Positions 5,413 to 6,290 of a DNA stretch of 6,290 nucleotides are shown here, piece after piece (the stretch's first letter is position 1; each line of letters opens with the position of its first letter). The translations under genes and the position numbers were made by a program. The stretch lies in contig JAGKUT010000048.1 of assembly GCA_021152765.1 (NCBI GenBank), positions 1 to 6,290 of the forward strand, in the 5' to 3' direction. Source of the stretch: Actinomycetes bacterium (lineage in GTDB: Bacteria; Bacillota_I; Bacilli_A; RF39; UBA660). The notes under the pieces were generated by a model. The model saw only the letters and a program-made list of their open reading frames with translations, did no database searches and was not told the DNA's origin.

Positions 5413-6241
5413 AGTGTATTTGATAAATAAGATATTTAATAATGAAACAATAAGAACTATTTGGGATAAAGAACAAGAAAAATATTTTATAAGTGTTGTT
5501 GATTTGGTTGGGGTTTTATCAGAAAGTAATAATCCTAGAAATTATTGGAAAGTATTAAAACATAGGCTGAAACAAGAAGGAAATCAGTCGGTTACAAATT
5601 GTAACCAACTGAAATTGAAAGCTACTGATGGAAAATATTATAGTACTGATGTCGTTGATATCGAAGGAATGTTTAGAATTATTGAGTCAATACCTTCAAA
5701 GAATGCAGAGCCAATTAAACAATGGTTAGCAAAATTGGGTAGTGAAAGAATAGACGAAACATTTGATCCATCACTAGCAACGCAAAGATCGATAGATTTA
5801 TATAGAGCTAAAGGTTATGATGAAAAATGGATAGCTAAAAGACTTAAAGGTATTCAAGATAGAAAACAACTTACTGATATATGGAAAGATGGTGGAATAA
5901 CTGAAGGAAGGGAATATGCAATATTGACTAATGAGATTTATAAAAGTTGGTCTGGTATGACTGCACAACAATATAAATCATTTAAGGGGTTGAAAAAGGA
6001 ATCTTTGAGAGATAATATGAGTGATGTTGAAGTAGCACTTGCTGATTTAGGGGAGATTGCGACTAGAGAAATTGCTAAAAAGAGAAATCCTATTGGTTTA
6101 GATGAAAATATTGATGTTGCTAAACGTGGGGGTAAAATTGCTGGTAATGCAAGAAAAGATTTGGAAGATGAGCTTGGTGAGAGTGTTATTACTAGCAGTA
6201 ATTTATTGAATTATGATTGCGGTATTAAGCGGGAAGACTGA
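5399..6241 (+). CDS. Bro-N domain (phage antirepressor-like) protein
   Basis: The 280-residue product matches the layout of bacterial Bro-N (PF02498) proteins of the antirepressor/DinD-like group. The Bro-N core is at about 9-112: NKIFNNETIRTIWDKEQEKY, YFISVVDLVGVL (29-40), NPRNYWKVLKHRLKQEG (45-61), LKLKATDGKYYSTDVVDIEG (71-90) and IPSKNAEPIKQWLAKLGSER (98-117). The second half also follows the family: KGYDEKWIAKRLKGIQDRKQLT (138-159), EGREYAILTNEI (169-180), SGMTAQQYKSFKGLKKESLRDNM (185-207) and AKRGGKIAGNARKDLE (241-256), ending near VITSSN (263-268). Bro-N binds DNA and is common in phages and mobile elements; no nuclease or recombinase motif is visible. Codons are richer in A (AAA, GAA, AGA, CAA) than the T-rich genes to the left, a sign of transfer. 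It lies between the two halves of the intron-like RNA, and its last ~12 residues and stop run into the RNA core. Confidence 0.88.
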   Translation: MNQDKVYLINKIFNNETIRTIWDKEQEKYFISVVDLVGVLSESNNPRNYWKVLKHRLKQEGNQSVTNCNQLKLKATDGKYYSTDVVDIEGMFRIIESIPSKNAEPIKQWLAKLGSERIDETFDPSLATQRSIDLYRAKGYDEKWIAKRLKGIQDRKQLTDIWKDGGITEGREYAILTNEIYKSWSGMTAQQYKSFKGLKKESLRDNMSDVEVALADLGEIATREIAKKRNPIGLDENIDVAKRGGKIAGNARKDLEDELGESVITSSNLLNYDCGIKRED

Positions 6242-6290
6242 GATGTTAACCCGAACCGAAGAAAACTTTTTCAGGGGCAACGCATAGAGA

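Larger units (their letters stand above)
5084..6290 (+). ncRNA. Candidate ORF-containing group I intron (5' part; 3' end outside window)
   Basis: RNA segments on both sides of two ORFs fit one group I ribozyme. The P1-like helix pairs GTATTAA (5084-5090) with TTAATAC (5106-5112), and U5091.G5105 is placed as at a group I 5' splice site (cut after 5091). The P2-like hairpin pairs TATATTTTC (5135-5143) with GAAAATATA (5151-5159). P4 pairs TTCGGG (5164-5169) with CCCGAA (6250-6255). A possible P5 is GCATCTC (5184-5190) with GAGATGT (6240-6246), joined to P4' by TTAA. A P6-like stem follows: CC/GG plus GAAA (6261-6264) with TTTC (6269-6272). The last bases, CAACGCATAGAGA, resemble the approach to P7 (conserved AGAGACU). 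ATTCGG-N-GAnACC-TnAG (5163-5180) also resembles the P4-P5 strand of the Azoarcus tRNA-Ile intron as I remember it. Weak points are a long J1/2 and J4/5, and that P3', P7', P8, P9 and the 3' splice site are not in view. The 5' exon is non-coding, 54 bases after the GNAT stop. Confidence 0.62.

Noticed and set aside
5172..6225. ATACC (5172-5176) with GGTAT (6221-6225) as P5
   Set aside because: It would leave a 24-base J5/4 and cannot nest with the better GCATCTC/GAGATGT pairing. I kept it only as an unlikely alternative.
1..6290. CRISPR array, tRNA or rRNA gene, insertion sequence ends
   Set aside because: I found no regularly spaced repeats, cloverleaf or terminal inverted repeats with a transposase in the window.
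1..6290. Mycoplasma-type code (TGA = Trp)
   Set aside because: TGA ends dtd, the YdjM-like gene and the Bro-N gene at the expected lengths, and Trp codons are TGG.

Overview
The window is extremely AT-rich, and every supported gene is on the plus strand. Genes start with ATG or TTG behind strong Shine-Dalgarno sites, and most have T-ending codons. TGA is used as a stop (1713-1715, 2370-2372, 6239-6241) and Trp is read from TGG, so this is the standard bacterial code and not the Mycoplasma/Spiroplasma code. Together with consensus sigma-70-type promoters and U-tailed terminators, this suggests a low-GC Bacilli-type Firmicute, possibly an uncultured gut lineage near Erysipelotrichales/RF39. That placement is inference.

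Layout. At 2-1273 lies the 3' part of an uncharacterised gene, cut by the left edge. It is followed without a break by dtd (D-aminoacyl-tRNA deacylase, 1278-1715), whose stop codon sits inside an intrinsic terminator. Next are a YdjM-type membrane metal-dependent hydrolase (1764-2372) and a 646-residue helical protein of unknown function (2424-4364) with its own consensus promoter. A second consensus promoter is embedded in the end of that gene. It starts a structured leader or small RNA (about 4371-4470) ending in a strong terminator, and downstream of that lies a GNAT acetyltransferase (4515-5030).

The right end (about 5049-6290) is a different kind of DNA. It starts with a promoter-like sequence and a structured RNA. 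A 62-residue small protein (5224-5412) and a Bro-N/antirepressor-like protein (5399-6241) follow, overlapping by 14 bases, and then more structured RNA runs to the right edge. The RNA before the ORFs and the RNA after them look like two halves of one group I intron. They show a P1-like helix with a U.G pair, a P2-like hairpin, a P4 helix pairing TTCGGG (5164-5169) with CCCGAA (6250-6255) across more than 1 kb, and a terminal segment CAACGCATAGAGA resembling the start of the conserved P7 region. The Bro-N reading frame would then be intron cargo in the P5 region. The P7 3' strand, P3', P8, P9 and the 3' splice site lie beyond the window, so this is a strong suggestion rather than proof.

A notable twist is that the 5' strands of P4 and the proposed P5 also form a textbook intrinsic terminator in front of the ORFs. 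That terminator and the ribozyme core are mutually exclusive folds. The genes left of 5030 look like ordinary chromosome; the 5084-6290 segment looks like a mobile element.
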